NCBI GenBank assembly: GCA_018262705.1
Contig: JADFDQ010000001.1
Coordinates: forward strand, 248,001-312,000
Reading direction: 5' to 3'
DNA from: Xanthomonas sp.
GTDB taxonomy: Bacteria > Pseudomonadota > Gammaproteobacteria > Xanthomonadales > Xanthomonadaceae
DNA length: 64,000 nt
The position numbers and the translations under genes are program-made. Each line of letters opens with the position of its first letter. Position 1 is the first letter of the stretch. The notes under the pieces were generated by a model. The model was not told where the DNA came from. It was given only the letters and a program-made list of their open reading frames with translations, and did not search any database. Positions 30,004 through 39,363 of the stretch are shown here, piece after piece.

Positions 30004-33000
30004 ACTACCGCAGGCTTGCCCTTGAAGCGCCGTGCGATCCAATTTCCGGCATCGTCGAGCACGGTGTAGGCGGCGGGCACCACCAGCAGGCTGAGTGCCG
30101 TGGAGGTCACCAGCCCGCCAATCACCGCCCACGCCATCGGTGCGCGCATGCTGGATTCGCCGGCAAAGCCCAACGCCAACGGCAACATGCCGGCGCCCAT
30201 TGCAATGGTGGTCATGATCACCGGGCGGGCGCGCTTGTGGCAGGCGTCGATCAGCGCGGCATGCCTTGGCAGGCCATGTTGGTCTTCGGCCATCACCGCG
30301 TAGTCCACCAGCAGGATGGAATTCTTGCTGGCGATGCCGATCAGCATCAGCAAGCCAATCAAGGCCGGCAGCGACAGCATATTGCGGGTGATCAGCAGCG
30401 CACCAAAGGCACCGGCCGCGCACAGCGGTATGGCGCTCAAAATGGTCAACGGTTGCATCGGGTGCCGGAACAGCAACAGCAGCACCATGTAGATGCAGAC
30501 GATGCCGGCCACCATCGCCAGCATGAAGCCGGTAAACAGTTCGACGAAAATTTCCGCATCGCCGGTATTGATGATCGACACCCCCGGCGGCAGTGCTTTC
30601 ACCGACGGCAGTTGTTGCACCTTGGCCATCACATCGCCCAGCGGGCGGCCGTTGAGTTCGGTGGTCAGGGTGATGTTGCGTTGGCGCTTGTAGCGGCTGA
30701 TCACCGACGGCCCACTGCCCTCAATCATGGTGGCCACTGCGGCCAGCGGCACCGGCCCGCGTGTGCCGGGCACGCGCAATTGGCCCAGTAAATCCGGCTG
30801 CGCCAGCGTGGCCTGATCAAAACCCACGCGGATGGGAATTTGGCGGTCGGCCAGATTGAGTTTGGCCATGCGCTGCACGTAATCGCCGCTGGTGGCGATG
30901 CGCGCGGCTTCGGCAATGGCGGTGGTGGAGACGCCCAGTTCGGCAGCACGCGCAGAGTCCGGAAAAATCTGCACTTCCGGGCGCAGCAGTGAAGCCGATG
31001 ACGACACGCTGCCCAGTCCGGGAAGCGTGCGCAGCTCGCGCTCCACGTTCGCCGCCGCCGCGTACAGCGCATCGGCATCGTCACCAGCCAGCACCAATTG
31101 CATCAGCTCGCCGGGCTCATTGCTCATGAAGCTCAGGCGCACGCCGGGCAGATTGGCCAGCCGCGAACGCACCTCGGTTTCCAGCGTGCGTTGGCTGCGC
31201 GAACGGGTATTCGATGCGCCCCATTCCAGCGTCAGCACCGCGCGACGCAAATCCGGCAGGCCGCTTTTGCTGGGGTCGCCCAGATTGGGCACAGACCCAA
31301 TTTGGGTGAACACTTGTTTGAGTTCGGGCATCGGCTGCAACAGATGGCGTGCCTGCTCGGTCATGCGCTGGGTGTCTTCGATGCGCACGCCGGGTGCCAG
31401 CTCCAGCGACAGCATGCTGCGGCCCTGATCGGACACCGGGATGAAGGTGGTGGGGATCAGCGGAATCAGCGCCAGTGATGCCACGAACAATGCACCCGCA
31501 ATCCCGAGTGTTTTCCAGCGGTTGTGCAACGCCTTGTCCACCCACACCAGATAGCGGCGCATCAACGCGCCGTCTTGTTCTGCGTGCGGTTTTGGCTTGA
31601 GCAAATGTGCCGCCATCATCGGCGTCAGCAAGCGCGCTACCAATAGCGAGAACAGCACCGCGGTGGCGGCGGTCCAGCCAAATTCACGGAAGAATTTGCC
31701 GGATACGCCGGGCATAAAGGCCACCGGCACGAACACCGCGGCCAAGGTGATCGACGTGGCAATCACGGCGGTGCCAATTTCATCGGCGGCATCGCGCGCG
31801 GCGTCCAGCGGTTTCTTGCCCATGCCCAGATGGCGCACGATGTTTTCGATTTCGACGATCGCATCGTCCACCAACAACCCGATCACCACGCTCAGCGCCA
31901 GCAAGGTGATCATGTTCAGGCTGAAGCCCAGCCACGCAATCACGGCGAAGGTGGGAATGATGGACAGCGGCAGCGCAATGGCCGACACCCAGGTGGCGCG
32001 CCAATCGCGCAGGAACCAGAACACCACCGCCAGCGCCAGCAGCGCGCCTTCCCACAGCATGGTCATCGAGGACGTATACGAGCGCTGGGTTTCCTCGGAC
32101 ATGTCGGTCACTTGCCGGAACGCCACGCCGGGGTGTTGCCTGGAAAGTTCGGCCAACGCGGCGCGCACGGCATCGCGCACCTTGAGCTCATCGGCACCGC
32201 GCGAACGCGCCAGCGAAAAGCCCACCACCGGCGTGCCGTTGAGCAGTGCAATCTGGCTGCGGTCGGCGTTGCCATCGTGGACGCTGGCCAGCGCGTCCAG
32301 CCGTGCGTGTTGGCCATTGGGCAGGGCAATCGTGAAGTCGCGCAAGGCCTGCGCATCGCGCACGGTATTGAGCGTGCGCACGCTTTGCTGGCCGCCGTCC
32401 TGCTCGGTTTTGCCGCCGGGGCGATCGACTTGCATCGCCGCCAATTGCTGGTTCACCGCACCGGCGGTGATGCCCTGTGCGAGCAGGGCTTGCGGGTTGA
32501 GATCGACCCGAATCTGCCGATCCACGCCGCCAATGCGGGTGACGGCCGCCACCCCATTGACGCCATACAAGGTGCGCGCCACGTAGCGATCGACGAACCA
32601 CGACACGTCATCGGGCGGCATCGACGGCGCATCCACCGCATAAGTCAGCAGCGAGCCGACGATTTCCACTTTGGAAATCACCGGCTCCTGGATGTCCTGC
32701 GGCAGGTCCATGCGGATGCGCGTGACCGCATCCTTGGCATCGTTCAACGCTTCCAGCAGGTTGGCGTCGATGCGAAATTCGATCACGGTGGTGGACTGCC
32801 CATCCACCACCGTGGAAAACACGCGCTTGACGTGGTTGAGCGTGGCCACCGCGTCTTCCACCTTGCGCGTCACTTCGGTTTCCAGCTGCTGCGGTGACGC
32901 GCCGGGTTGGGTGATGACCACCGTCACCATCGGGAAACTGATGTCGGGAAACCGCGCCACCGGCAGTTGGTGAAAGCCCCAGAAGCCGGCCACGCACAGC

Positions 33001-33071
33001 ACGAAGAACAGCATGATCGCCGGCACCGGGTTGCGGATGCCCCAGGTGGAAAGGGTGCCGCCGCCGCTCAT
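30000..33071 (-). CDS. RND efflux pump inner-membrane transporter (AcrB/HAE1 family)
   Basis: 1,023 residues, the size of AcrB-type pumps. It has twelve membrane helices in two sets of six, with large periplasmic loops after helices 1 and 7. The proton-relay Asp pair in helix 4 is in VIGLLVDDAIVEIENIVRHL. The N-terminus MSGGGTLSTWGIRNPVPAIM is followed by QLPVARFPDISFPMV. It probably exports drugs or other amphiphiles. It is co-translated with the adaptor gene (4-bp overlap). No outer-membrane channel gene is in the operon, so it must borrow a TolC-type partner. Confidence 0.93.
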   Translation of the reverse strand: MSGGGTLSTWGIRNPVPAIMLFFVLCVAGFWGFHQLPVARFPDISFPMVTVVITQPGASPQQLETEVTRKVEDAVATLNHVKRVFSTVVDGQSTTVIEFRIDANLLEALNDAKDAVTRIRMDLPQDIQEPVISKVEIVGSLLTYAVDAPSMPPDDVSWFVDRYVARTLYGVNGVAAVTRIGGVDRQIRVDLNPQALLAQGITAGAVNQQLAAMQVDRPGGKTEQDGGQQSVRTLNTVRDAQALRDFTIALPNGQHARLDALASVHDGNADRSQIALLNGTPVVGFSLARSRGADELKVRDAVRAALAELSRQHPGVAFRQVTDMSEETQRSYTSSMTMLWEGALLALAVVFWFLRDWRATWVSAIALPLSIIPTFAVIAWLGFSLNMITLLALSVVIGLLVDDAIVEIENIVRHLGMGKKPLDAARDAADEIGTAVIATSITLAAVFVPVAFMPGVSGKFFREFGWTAATAVLFSLLVARLLTPMMAAHLLKPKPHAEQDGALMRRYLVWVDKALHNRWKTLGIAGALFVASLALIPLIPTTFIPVSDQGRSMLSLELAPGVRIEDTQRMTEQARHLLQPMPELKQVFTQIGSVPNLGDPSKSGLPDLRRAVLTLEWGASNTRSRSQRTLETEVRSRLANLPGVRLSFMSNEPGELMQLVLAGDDADALYAAAANVERELRTLPGLGSVSSSASLLRPEVQIFPDSARAAELGVSTTAIAEAARIATSGDYVQRMAKLNLADRQIPIRVGFDQATLAQPDLLGQLRVPGTRGPVPLAAVATMIEGSGPSVISRYKRQRNITLTTELNGRPLGDVMAKVQQLPSVKALPPGVSIINTGDAEIFVELFTGFMLAMVAGIVCIYMVLLLLFRHPMQPLTILSAIPLCAAGAFGALLITRNMLSLPALIGLLMLIGIASKNSILLVDYAVMAEDQHGLPRHAALIDACHKRARPVIMTTIAMGAGMLPLALGFAGESSMRAPMAWAVIGGLVTSTALSLLVVPAAYTVLDDAGNWIARRFKGKPAVV

Positions 33072-34150
33072 GGGGCGCTGCCGCTGGCCGCAACGATGCG
33101 GATCAAATCGCCGTCGGACAGGAAGCCGGCACCGGCGCTGACCACTTGCTCGCCGGCCTTCAGCCCGCTGCGGACTTCAACCTGGCCACCGTCACTACTG
33201 CCCGGTTCAACGCGCACACGCGTGGCGTGTTTACCATCGCGCACCACGAACACATAGGCATGGCCATCGCGGCGCAGCACGGCACTGATCGGAACCACCA
33301 AGGCCGCGCCCTGCCCGATCAGGATCTTGCCCTGCACATAGGTGCCCGGCTGCACTTGTTTGGGCTGCGGCAAATCCACATAGGCGGTGCCGGTGCGGCT
33401 GCTACTGTCCACACCGGGTGTGACAGCGCGCACGCGGCCGTGCACGCCGCTGCCGTCCAGAATCACGTCTTGCCCCACCCGCACCTGCGCCAATTGCGCT
33501 TCGGGCAGATCGGCGCGCCACTCCAGCCGGTTTTGCCGTATCAGCCGCAGCAATTCGCTGCCGGCAGCCACCACTTGCCCGGGTTGCACCAGCCGCTTGG
33601 AAATCAGGCCGGCATCGGGGGCGCGCAGTTCGGCATAGCTGCGACGCAGCGCGGCGGTATCGCGCACGGCGCGTGCGGTGCCCAACTGCGCCTCGGCTTG
33701 GGCGCGTGCGGCGCGCAACTCATCCAACGCCACCGCGCTGATGTAGTGGCCCTCCACCAGCGACTGCCCGCGCGTGTATTTCGAACGCGCCAACTCGGCG
33801 CCGGCTTGCGCCTGCTGCATGTTCGCATTCGCCTGAGCCAGATCGCTATCTAGACTGCGATGATCGAGCGCCAACAGCAGCTCGCCCTTCTGCACCTGCT
33901 GGCCCACATCCACCAGCAGCTGTGTGACGCGCAGGCCGCTGAGTTCGACCCCCAATTGCATGTCTTCCCATGCCGCCACCGGCCCCGAGGCCGGCACGCT
34001 GCGTGACAGGGTTTGCATCTGCGCCGGCACCACGCTGACCGCTTGCGCAGACGCAGCTTGCGCGCTGCGGTCTTGTGTGTGGCAGGCGGCGGTGAGCAGC
34101 GCCAGGCAAAGGGCAAGGCCTGACACGACAAGGCGAGCGGAAACACGCAT
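33068..34150 (-). CDS. RND efflux periplasmic adaptor (lipoprotein)
   Basis: 360 residues. The lipoprotein signal MRVSARLVVSGLALCLALL ends in a TAAC lipobox. The adaptor parts follow: first lipoyl half (QPVQKGELLLALD-like QVQKGELLLALD), an alpha-helical hairpin (about 105-165), second lipoyl half (LRAPDAGLISKRLVQPGQVV), and beta-barrel and membrane-proximal domains. It bridges the RND pump to an outer-membrane channel. The start at 34150 is chosen because the signal peptide begins there. First gene of the pair. Confidence 0.93.
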   Translation of the reverse strand: MRVSARLVVSGLALCLALLTAACHTQDRSAQAASAQAVSVVPAQMQTLSRSVPASGPVAAWEDMQLGVELSGLRVTQLLVDVGQQVQKGELLLALDHRSLDSDLAQANANMQQAQAGAELARSKYTRGQSLVEGHYISAVALDELRAARAQAEAQLGTARAVRDTAALRRSYAELRAPDAGLISKRLVQPGQVVAAGSELLRLIRQNRLEWRADLPEAQLAQVRVGQDVILDGSGVHGRVRAVTPGVDSSSRTGTAYVDLPQPKQVQPGTYVQGKILIGQGAALVVPISAVLRRDGHAYVFVVRDGKHATRVRVEPGSSDGGQVEVRSGLKAGEQVVSAGAGFLSDGDLIRIVAASGSAP

Positions 34151-34213
34151 GCGCAAACATCCGGTGGGGCGGGTTGGCGCGCAGCCTAGCACATAACTAA
34201 ACCAGCGGGTCTA

Positions 34214-35017
34214 TTAACTTGCTGGTGCGCTGGGCAAGCGAAAAAACGCGGCCGCGGTGGCGGAGCTGTGGGCGGCGGCCAGCTCGACCGCTTCGCCGCG
34301 ATCCCGCGCCAATTCTTCCACGATATGCGCCAGATACATCGGCTCGTTGCGGCGGTCTTTGGGCATCGGCGAAATCGTGCGTGGCAGCAGATAGGGCGCG
34401 TCGGTTTCGATCATCAAACGATGGGCCGGAATGTGCTTCACCAGTTCGCGCAGATGCGCGCCACGCCGCTCATCGCACAGCCAGCCGGTGATGCCGATAT
34501 GCCAGTCCTGATCCAGATAGTCGAACAACTCTTCGCGGCTGCCGGTAAAGCAATGCACCACCCGCGGGCCAAGCTGGCCGTCGAAGTTTTTCAGCATCGC
34601 CATGAAGTCGGCATGCGCATCGCGCTGGTGCAGGAACAGCGGTTTTTGCGTGTCCACTGCAATTTGCAACTGCTTTTCGAACGCGCTGCGTTGCGCCGAG
34701 CGCGGCGAGAAATCGCGAAAGTAATCCAGCCCGCATTCCCCCACCGCCACCACTTCCGGGTGGGTGTGCAGTTCGCGCAATTCGGCATCGCATTCGGCGG
34801 TGTATTCGCTGGCGTGGTGTGGATGCACCCCGGCGGTGGCAAACCACTGCCCGGGTTTGCTGCGCGCCAATTCGAGTGCCTTGGGCGAATGTTCGCGTGA
34901 TGCGCCGGTGAGGATGGCGCGGGTGACACCCGCCGCCACGGCGCGTTGCCACACCGCTTCGCGGTCGCGGTCGAAGCTGTCGTGGCTGAGGTTCAGGCCG
35001 ATGTCGATGAGGGTCAT
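34214..35017 (-). CDS. tatD: TatD-family metal-dependent DNase
   Basis: 267 residues. E. coli TatD is a Mg-dependent 3'-5' exonuclease linked to DNA repair and turnover. The N-terminus MTLIDIGLNLSHDSFD resembles TatD itself rather than YcfH, which has an HxH there. Metal-ligand segments follow: GVHPHH, GECGLDYFRDFSP, FLHQRDAH, HCFTGS and ETDAPYLLPR. The start is ATG at 35017. The GTAG-type palindrome begins 7 bp upstream, so its promoter lies in or across that repeat. Confidence 0.92.
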   Translation of the reverse strand: MTLIDIGLNLSHDSFDRDREAVWQRAVAAGVTRAILTGASREHSPKALELARSKPGQWFATAGVHPHHASEYTAECDAELRELHTHPEVVAVGECGLDYFRDFSPRSAQRSAFEKQLQIAVDTQKPLFLHQRDAHADFMAMLKNFDGQLGPRVVHCFTGSREELFDYLDQDWHIGITGWLCDERRGAHLRELVKHIPAHRLMIETDAPYLLPRTISPMPKDRRNEPMYLAHIVEELARDRGEAVELAAAHSSATAAAFFRLPSAPAS

Positions 35018-35023
35018 GTCGCT

Positions 35024-35099
35024 ATTGTAGGAGCGCACCGCAGGGGCGCGATGGTTTTGCAGGCGACCTGGTCGCGCACCTGCGGTGCGCTCCTACAAT
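35024..35099. repeat. GTAGGAGCGC-type extragenic palindrome (REP-like)
   Basis: Perfect 21-bp inverted arms (35024-35044, 35079-35099) containing GTAGGAGCGCACCGCAGG, with a 34-nt middle. It occupies nearly the whole gap between divergent tatD and hrpB. The same sequence family recurs at 39934, 46431 and 58154. This is the GTAG-headed REP class known in Xanthomonadaceae and Stenotrophomonas, normally spread by RAYT transposases; none is in the window. Confidence 0.9.
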
Positions 35100-35105
35100 G
35101 CGCAG

Positions 35106-37724
35106 ATGCAATTTCCAATTACACCGCTGCTGCCGGAAATAACAGCTTCGCTGTCAGAACATTCGCGTCTGGTGCTGGAAGCCCCGCCGGGCGCCGGCAA
35201 AACCACGCAGGTGCCACTGGCCTTGCTGGATGCAACGTGGTTGGCCGGCAAGAAAATCGTGATGCTGGAGCCGCGCCGGGTGGCTGCGCGCAGCGCCGCC
35301 GTGTTCATGGCCCACCAGTTGGGTGAAGGCGTTGGGCAAACCGTGGGCTATCGCATTCGGTTTGAAAACAAGGTGTCGGCCAACACGCGCATTGAAGTCG
35401 TCACCGAAGGCATCCTCACCCGCATGGTGCAGGACGACCCGTTGCTGGAAGGCGTGGGTGCGCTGTTGTTCGATGAATTCCACGAGCGGCATTTGTCTGG
35501 CGACCTGGGGTTGGCGCTGGCGCTGGATGTGCAAGCAGGGTTGCGTGAAGACCTGCGCATCGTGGTGATGTCGGCCACCCTGGATGGCGAAAAACTCGCA
35601 AGCTTTCTGGATGCCCCGCGTCTGTCCAGTGCGGGGCGCAGTTATCCGGTCGCAATATCGCACTTTCCCGCCAAGCGCGAAGAAGCGTTGGAGCAGCAAG
35701 TGCGGCGCTGCGTGGAACATGCGCTGGCGACGCATCCGGGCGATCTGTTGGTGTTCCTGCCGGGGCAGCGCGAGATTGCGAAGGTGGAGCAGATTCTTGC
35801 GGCTGCGCTGCCGACGATGCAGCCGACACACGCTGCGGGGGTGTTGCGACAAGCGCGCCATGGAGGGCGCGCGCCCGAATCGGGGCAGGATGCCCCGACT
35901 GAGGGAAAAGCAACGCCCCCGCAGCGGGTAGCGGCGATGAACGGTCTGGAAATCCTTGCCCTGCACGGCGAGCTCCCCATCGAACAACAAACCCGCGTGT
36001 TGCAGCCTGCGGCAGATGGCCGCCGCCGCGTGGTGTTGGCAACCAATGTGGCCGAATCGTCCGTCACGCTGCCGGGTGTGCGCGTGGTGATCGATGCGGG
36101 CCTCGCTCGCGAGCCGAAGTTTGATCCCAATAGCGGGTTTTCGCGCCTGGAAACCGTGGCCATATCGCAAGCCAGTGCCGACCAGCGCGCCGGCCGTGCC
36201 GGGCGTGTGGCAGAAGGTGTTGCGTATCGGCTGTGGCCACAATCGCAGCGTTTGGAGCCGCAGCGCAAACCGGAAATCGCGCAAGTGGAGTTGGCGGCAC
36301 TGGCGCTGGAATTGGCGGTGTGGGGGAGCAGTGAATTGCGCTTTGTGGATGCACCGCCTGCCGGTGCGCTGGCTGCGGGGCGCGACGTATTGCGGCGTTT
36401 GGATGCGCTGGATGCGCAAGGTGCCATCACCGCACGCGGCAAACGCATGCTCGGCTTGGGCACGCATCCGCGTTTGGCGGCGATGTTGTTGGCCATCCGC
36501 GAGCCGCAGCGGGTGGCGCTGGCCTGTGATCTTGCGGCCTTGATTGAAGCGCGTGACCCGCTACGCACGCGGTCTGATGCATTGGCCGAGCGCTGGCAGG
36601 CATTGGCGGCGTTTCGCAATGGGCGGGTGCCAGCCGATGCCAACCGCAGCGGCTTGGCAACGATTGATGCGGCGGCCAAACAATGGCGACGCCGCTTGCG
36701 TTGTGAGGCGCTGCCGCCGGCATCGATTCCTGCGCATGCACTGGGCGATGTGATGGCGCACGCCTTTCCCGACCGCATCGGCAAACAGCATCCGCAAGAC
36801 CCCAAACGCTATCAATTGGCCAATGGCCGCATGCTGCGTTTGTTAGACGATTCCGCGCTATATGGCGAACCGTGGCTGGTGGCCAGCGAGCTGCGTTTCG
36901 AAGCCAAGGATGCGCTGCTGCTGCGCGCCGCACCGGTGGACGAGGTGTATCTGCGCCACGCCTTCACCGCGCATTTTCAAACCGGCGATGAAGTGCGTTG
37001 GGATGCCGGCAAACGTGCGCTGCGCAGCGAGCGCGTTGAACGCTTCGATGGCATCGTGCTGTCAACAACATCTGCCGGAAAAGTGGATCCTGCGTTGGCG
37101 GCGCAAGCCTTGACCGATGCGGTACGTGAGCTTGGGCTGGCGTGTTTGCCGTGGACCGACGCGCTGCGCCAATGGCGCATCCGCGCAGCGTGCCTGCGTG
37201 TGTGGATGCCGGAATTAGGCTTGCCTGATGTGTCAGACACACAGTTGTTGCACACGCTGGAGACGTGGCTGACACCGGCGTTGGTCGGCAAAACGCGGCT
37301 GGATGCGCTGAGTGAAAGCGAACTGAGTGAAGCGCTGAAATCCGGCATCGACTGGATCCTGCGGCAACGCATCGACCAGTTCGCACCCACCCGCATCGAC
37401 GTGCCTTCAGGCCTGCAACGCGCAATCGAGTACCACATCGATGACCACGGCCAACCGGCACCGCCGGTGCTGGCGGTGAAGTTGCAGGAATTGTTCGGGC
37501 TGGCGCAAACCCCGCGCATTGCCGATGGCCGCGTGCCGTTGCTGCTGCACCTGCTCTCACCCGGCGGCAAACCGCTGCAAGTGACCGCCGACCTGCACAA
37601 CTTCTGGGCCAATACCTATGCCGAAGTGAAAAAGGAAATGAAAGGCCGCTACCCGCGCCACCCGTGGCCGGACGACCCGTGGAGAGCCACCGCCACCCAT
37701 CGCGCCAAACCGCGCGGGACGTGA
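35106..37724 (+). CDS. hrpB: ATP-dependent RNA helicase HrpB
   Basis: 872-residue DExH-box helicase. It has motif I APPGAGKTTQ, motif II FDEFHERH, motif III SATLDGEKL and motif VI DQRAGRAGR, followed by the HrpB-specific C-terminal domain ending RYPRHPWPDDPWRATATHR. Its substrate in most bacteria is undefined. The start at 35106 is chosen because upstream codons lie inside the palindrome. Between the two helicase domains, about residues 242-273, a 32-residue low-complexity stretch is encoded by an inserted palindrome (35831-35926) that keeps the frame. Confidence 0.94.
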   Translation: MQFPITPLLPEITASLSEHSRLVLEAPPGAGKTTQVPLALLDATWLAGKKIVMLEPRRVAARSAAVFMAHQLGEGVGQTVGYRIRFENKVSANTRIEVVTEGILTRMVQDDPLLEGVGALLFDEFHERHLSGDLGLALALDVQAGLREDLRIVVMSATLDGEKLASFLDAPRLSSAGRSYPVAISHFPAKREEALEQQVRRCVEHALATHPGDLLVFLPGQREIAKVEQILAAALPTMQPTHAAGVLRQARHGGRAPESGQDAPTEGKATPPQRVAAMNGLEILALHGELPIEQQTRVLQPAADGRRRVVLATNVAESSVTLPGVRVVIDAGLAREPKFDPNSGFSRLETVAISQASADQRAGRAGRVAEGVAYRLWPQSQRLEPQRKPEIAQVELAALALELAVWGSSELRFVDAPPAGALAAGRDVLRRLDALDAQGAITARGKRMLGLGTHPRLAAMLLAIREPQRVALACDLAALIEARDPLRTRSDALAERWQALAAFRNGRVPADANRSGLATIDAAAKQWRRRLRCEALPPASIPAHALGDVMAHAFPDRIGKQHPQDPKRYQLANGRMLRLLDDSALYGEPWLVASELRFEAKDALLLRAAPVDEVYLRHAFTAHFQTGDEVRWDAGKRALRSERVERFDGIVLSTTSAGKVDPALAAQALTDAVRELGLACLPWTDALRQWRIRAACLRVWMPELGLPDVSDTQLLHTLETWLTPALVGKTRLDALSESELSEALKSGIDWILRQRIDQFAPTRIDVPSGLQRAIEYHIDDHGQPAPPVLAVKLQELFGLAQTPRIADGRVPLLLHLLSPGGKPLQVTADLHNFWANTYAEVKKEMKGRYPRHPWPDDPWRATATHRAKPRGT
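35831..35926. repeat. palindromic element inserted in frame within hrpB
   Basis: Outer arms CGCTGCGGGGGTGTTGC (35831-35847) and its complement (35910-35926) pair at 16 of 17 positions. Inside are two further hairpins: GCGCGCC-ATGGA-GGGCGCGC (35853 on) and a perfect TCGGGGCA-GGA-TGCCCCGA (35880-35898). The element is 96 bp, a multiple of three, with no stop in the hrpB frame. It encodes Arg/Gly/Ala-rich residues where other HrpB proteins pass straight from the FLPGQREI region to the next strand. Confidence 0.78.
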
Positions 37725-37842
37725 GGCGACGGCCATTCAAACGAGGCAGACCGCAGGCTGAATGAAGCATTGGATGGAGTGTGTTTGCCGCCGCGTTTCG
37801 CGCGATACTCTCAAGCGGGGCTGGTATTGAAGGAGCGCGACG

Positions 37843-38166
37843 ATGGGCAAGCTGGACAGGGCGCAGGATCGGGCGCTGGAGCTGATCGGTGAAATTGGCG
37901 ACGGCTTGCGCAAGCGCGTTCCGGACAAGGCCGCACAGTGGATCGAAACCGGCGCGGCGCTGGGTGCGCTGCGAGCGGGTTCGAAAGTCGCGGGCGGTTT
38001 CGTGCGCCGCAATCCCTATCTGGTTGGCGCTGCCGTGGCCGGTGCCGGGCTGCTCTGGCTGGCGGCGCGCCATCACAAACGCCAGCTCGCCGCCCAGGAA
38101 GGCAGTCTGCGCCGCCTGCAGGCGGTGCGTCGCGGCGAGTTCGAGCAGGACGACTACGGCGTCTGA
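37843..38166 (+). CDS. small membrane-anchored protein of unknown function
   Basis: 107 residues: an amphipathic, charged N-terminal half (GKLDRAQDRALELIGEIGDG), then one hydrophobic helix (LVGAAVAGAGLLWLAARHHK, about 65-80) and a charged tail. The layout recalls ElaB/YqjD-type ribosome-associated anchors, but the sequence is not close enough for an assignment. It has its own 118-bp upstream gap and overlaps the end of the histidine kinase gene on the other strand by 13 bp. Confidence 0.65.
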   Translation: MGKLDRAQDRALELIGEIGDGLRKRVPDKAAQWIETGAALGALRAGSKVAGGFVRRNPYLVGAAVAGAGLLWLAARHHKRQLAAQEGSLRRLQAVRRGEFEQDDYGV

Positions 38167-39284
38167 CGGGTTTCCGCCGGCTCGCTGCAAACTGAGGCCG
38201 GCAATTCCACAACGAAGCGGGCGCCGCCGCCTTCGCGGTCCTCGTACCACAGCCGTCCGCCGGCGCCGGTCACGATCTGACGCGCCAACGCCAGGCCCAA
38301 TCCGTTCGATACGCCGGCTTGCGCGTCGTGCCCGTCGACGCGCTGGAACGGTTTGAACAGCTGCGCCTGAAAGTCGACCGGCACCCCGGGGCCGCGGTCT
38401 TGCACCACCATCTGCCAATGTCCGTCGCGGCCGGGGCGCCCCAGCAGTTCCACCTCGCCGCCGCTATGGGCGTACTTGAGGGCATTGCCCAGCAGGTTTT
38501 CGCCGACGTGGCGCAGCAGCTGGCCGTTGATGGCCATGCAGGCATCGGCCTCGGGAACCTCGGTCGATAGCCGCAGATCGTGGGCTTCAAGCAGCAATTC
38601 GTAGCGCGCGGCCAGCCAGCGCAGGGTGTCGCCGAGATCCGCGCTGCGGGCAGGCGCGCTGTGGCCGCGCGGCTTGGGGGATTGTTCTTCGAGGTAGTCG
38701 CGCACATAGTCCAGCGCTTCGCGCGTGCTCTCCTCGATGATCTGCAGATAACGAGCGATGCGCTCCGGCTTGGCATCCGGCAATGACAGCATCTCGCGCG
38801 CGAACAGCACCGAGGTCAGCGGATTCTTGATGTCGTGGGCGATCAGGTTGAACAGTTCCTGGCGCCTGCGCAGCTCGTGTTCGAGCCGTTCGTGCCCTTT
38901 CCGGTGATGCAGCTGCACGCGCACCCGGGCCAGCAATTCGCTGTCATCGACCGGAATGGAGACGAAGTCGGCGGCGCCGGCACCGAAAGCGCGCAGACGC
39001 TGCTTGCGGTCGCTGCCGTCGGCCAGCACCAGCAGCGGCAGCTTCGGTTCGTCTTCGCGTCCGGCCATTGCCGTAATCAGGTCGAAGACGCCATCGTTCA
39101 GGCGTCGCGCTTCCAGCAGCACGAGGTCGGGCGCGCGGGTGGCAAGCGCTTCCAGTGCGTCCTCGTCGCCCCGTGCGCTGACGACGGCGTGCCCGGCTTC
39201 GCGCAGCAGCGCGGTCACCGATGAAGGTTCATCGGCGGTTGTGACGACGAGAATGCGGCCGGAGCTGGCGGAGCGGTACGGCAC
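38154..39284 (-). CDS. histidine kinase with N-terminal degenerate receiver domain
   Basis: 376 residues, no membrane segment. A receiver-like fold (about 9-125) is followed by a HisKA dimerisation domain with the phospho-acceptor His in NLIAHDIKNPLTS. The HATPase_c domain has an N-box (GENLLGNALKYA), a G1 box (DRGPGVP) and a G2 box (SNGLGLALARQIV). In the receiver, the usual phospho-Asp position reads LLEARRL (Glu), the acidic pair is VVTTADEP, and the conserved Lys before Pro is Ile (SIPVDD). It therefore probably cannot be phosphorylated. No partner regulator is adjacent. The start is GTG at 39284. Confidence 0.87.
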   Translation of the reverse strand: MPYRSASSGRILVVTTADEPSSVTALLREAGHAVVSARGDEDALEALATRAPDLVLLEARRLNDGVFDLITAMAGREDEPKLPLLVLADGSDRKQRLRAFGAGAADFVSIPVDDSELLARVRVQLHHRKGHERLEHELRRRQELFNLIAHDIKNPLTSVLFAREMLSLPDAKPERIARYLQIIEESTREALDYVRDYLEEQSPKPRGHSAPARSADLGDTLRWLAARYELLLEAHDLRLSTEVPEADACMAINGQLLRHVGENLLGNALKYAHSGGEVELLGRPGRDGHWQMVVQDRGPGVPVDFQAQLFKPFQRVDGHDAQAGVSNGLGLALARQIVTGAGGRLWYEDREGGGARFVVELPASVCSEPAETRQTP

Positions 39285-39363
39285 CCGGATAAAACTCCAG
39301 ACCTGTGAACCGGCCTACGGTAGCAAACGACCGCGGCGGCGGCCATGCCAATGGACGAAACGC

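Noticed and set aside
35826-35940. Frameshift in hrpB
   Set aside because: The unusual residues come from a 96-bp insertion that is a multiple of three; helicase motifs continue in the same frame afterwards.
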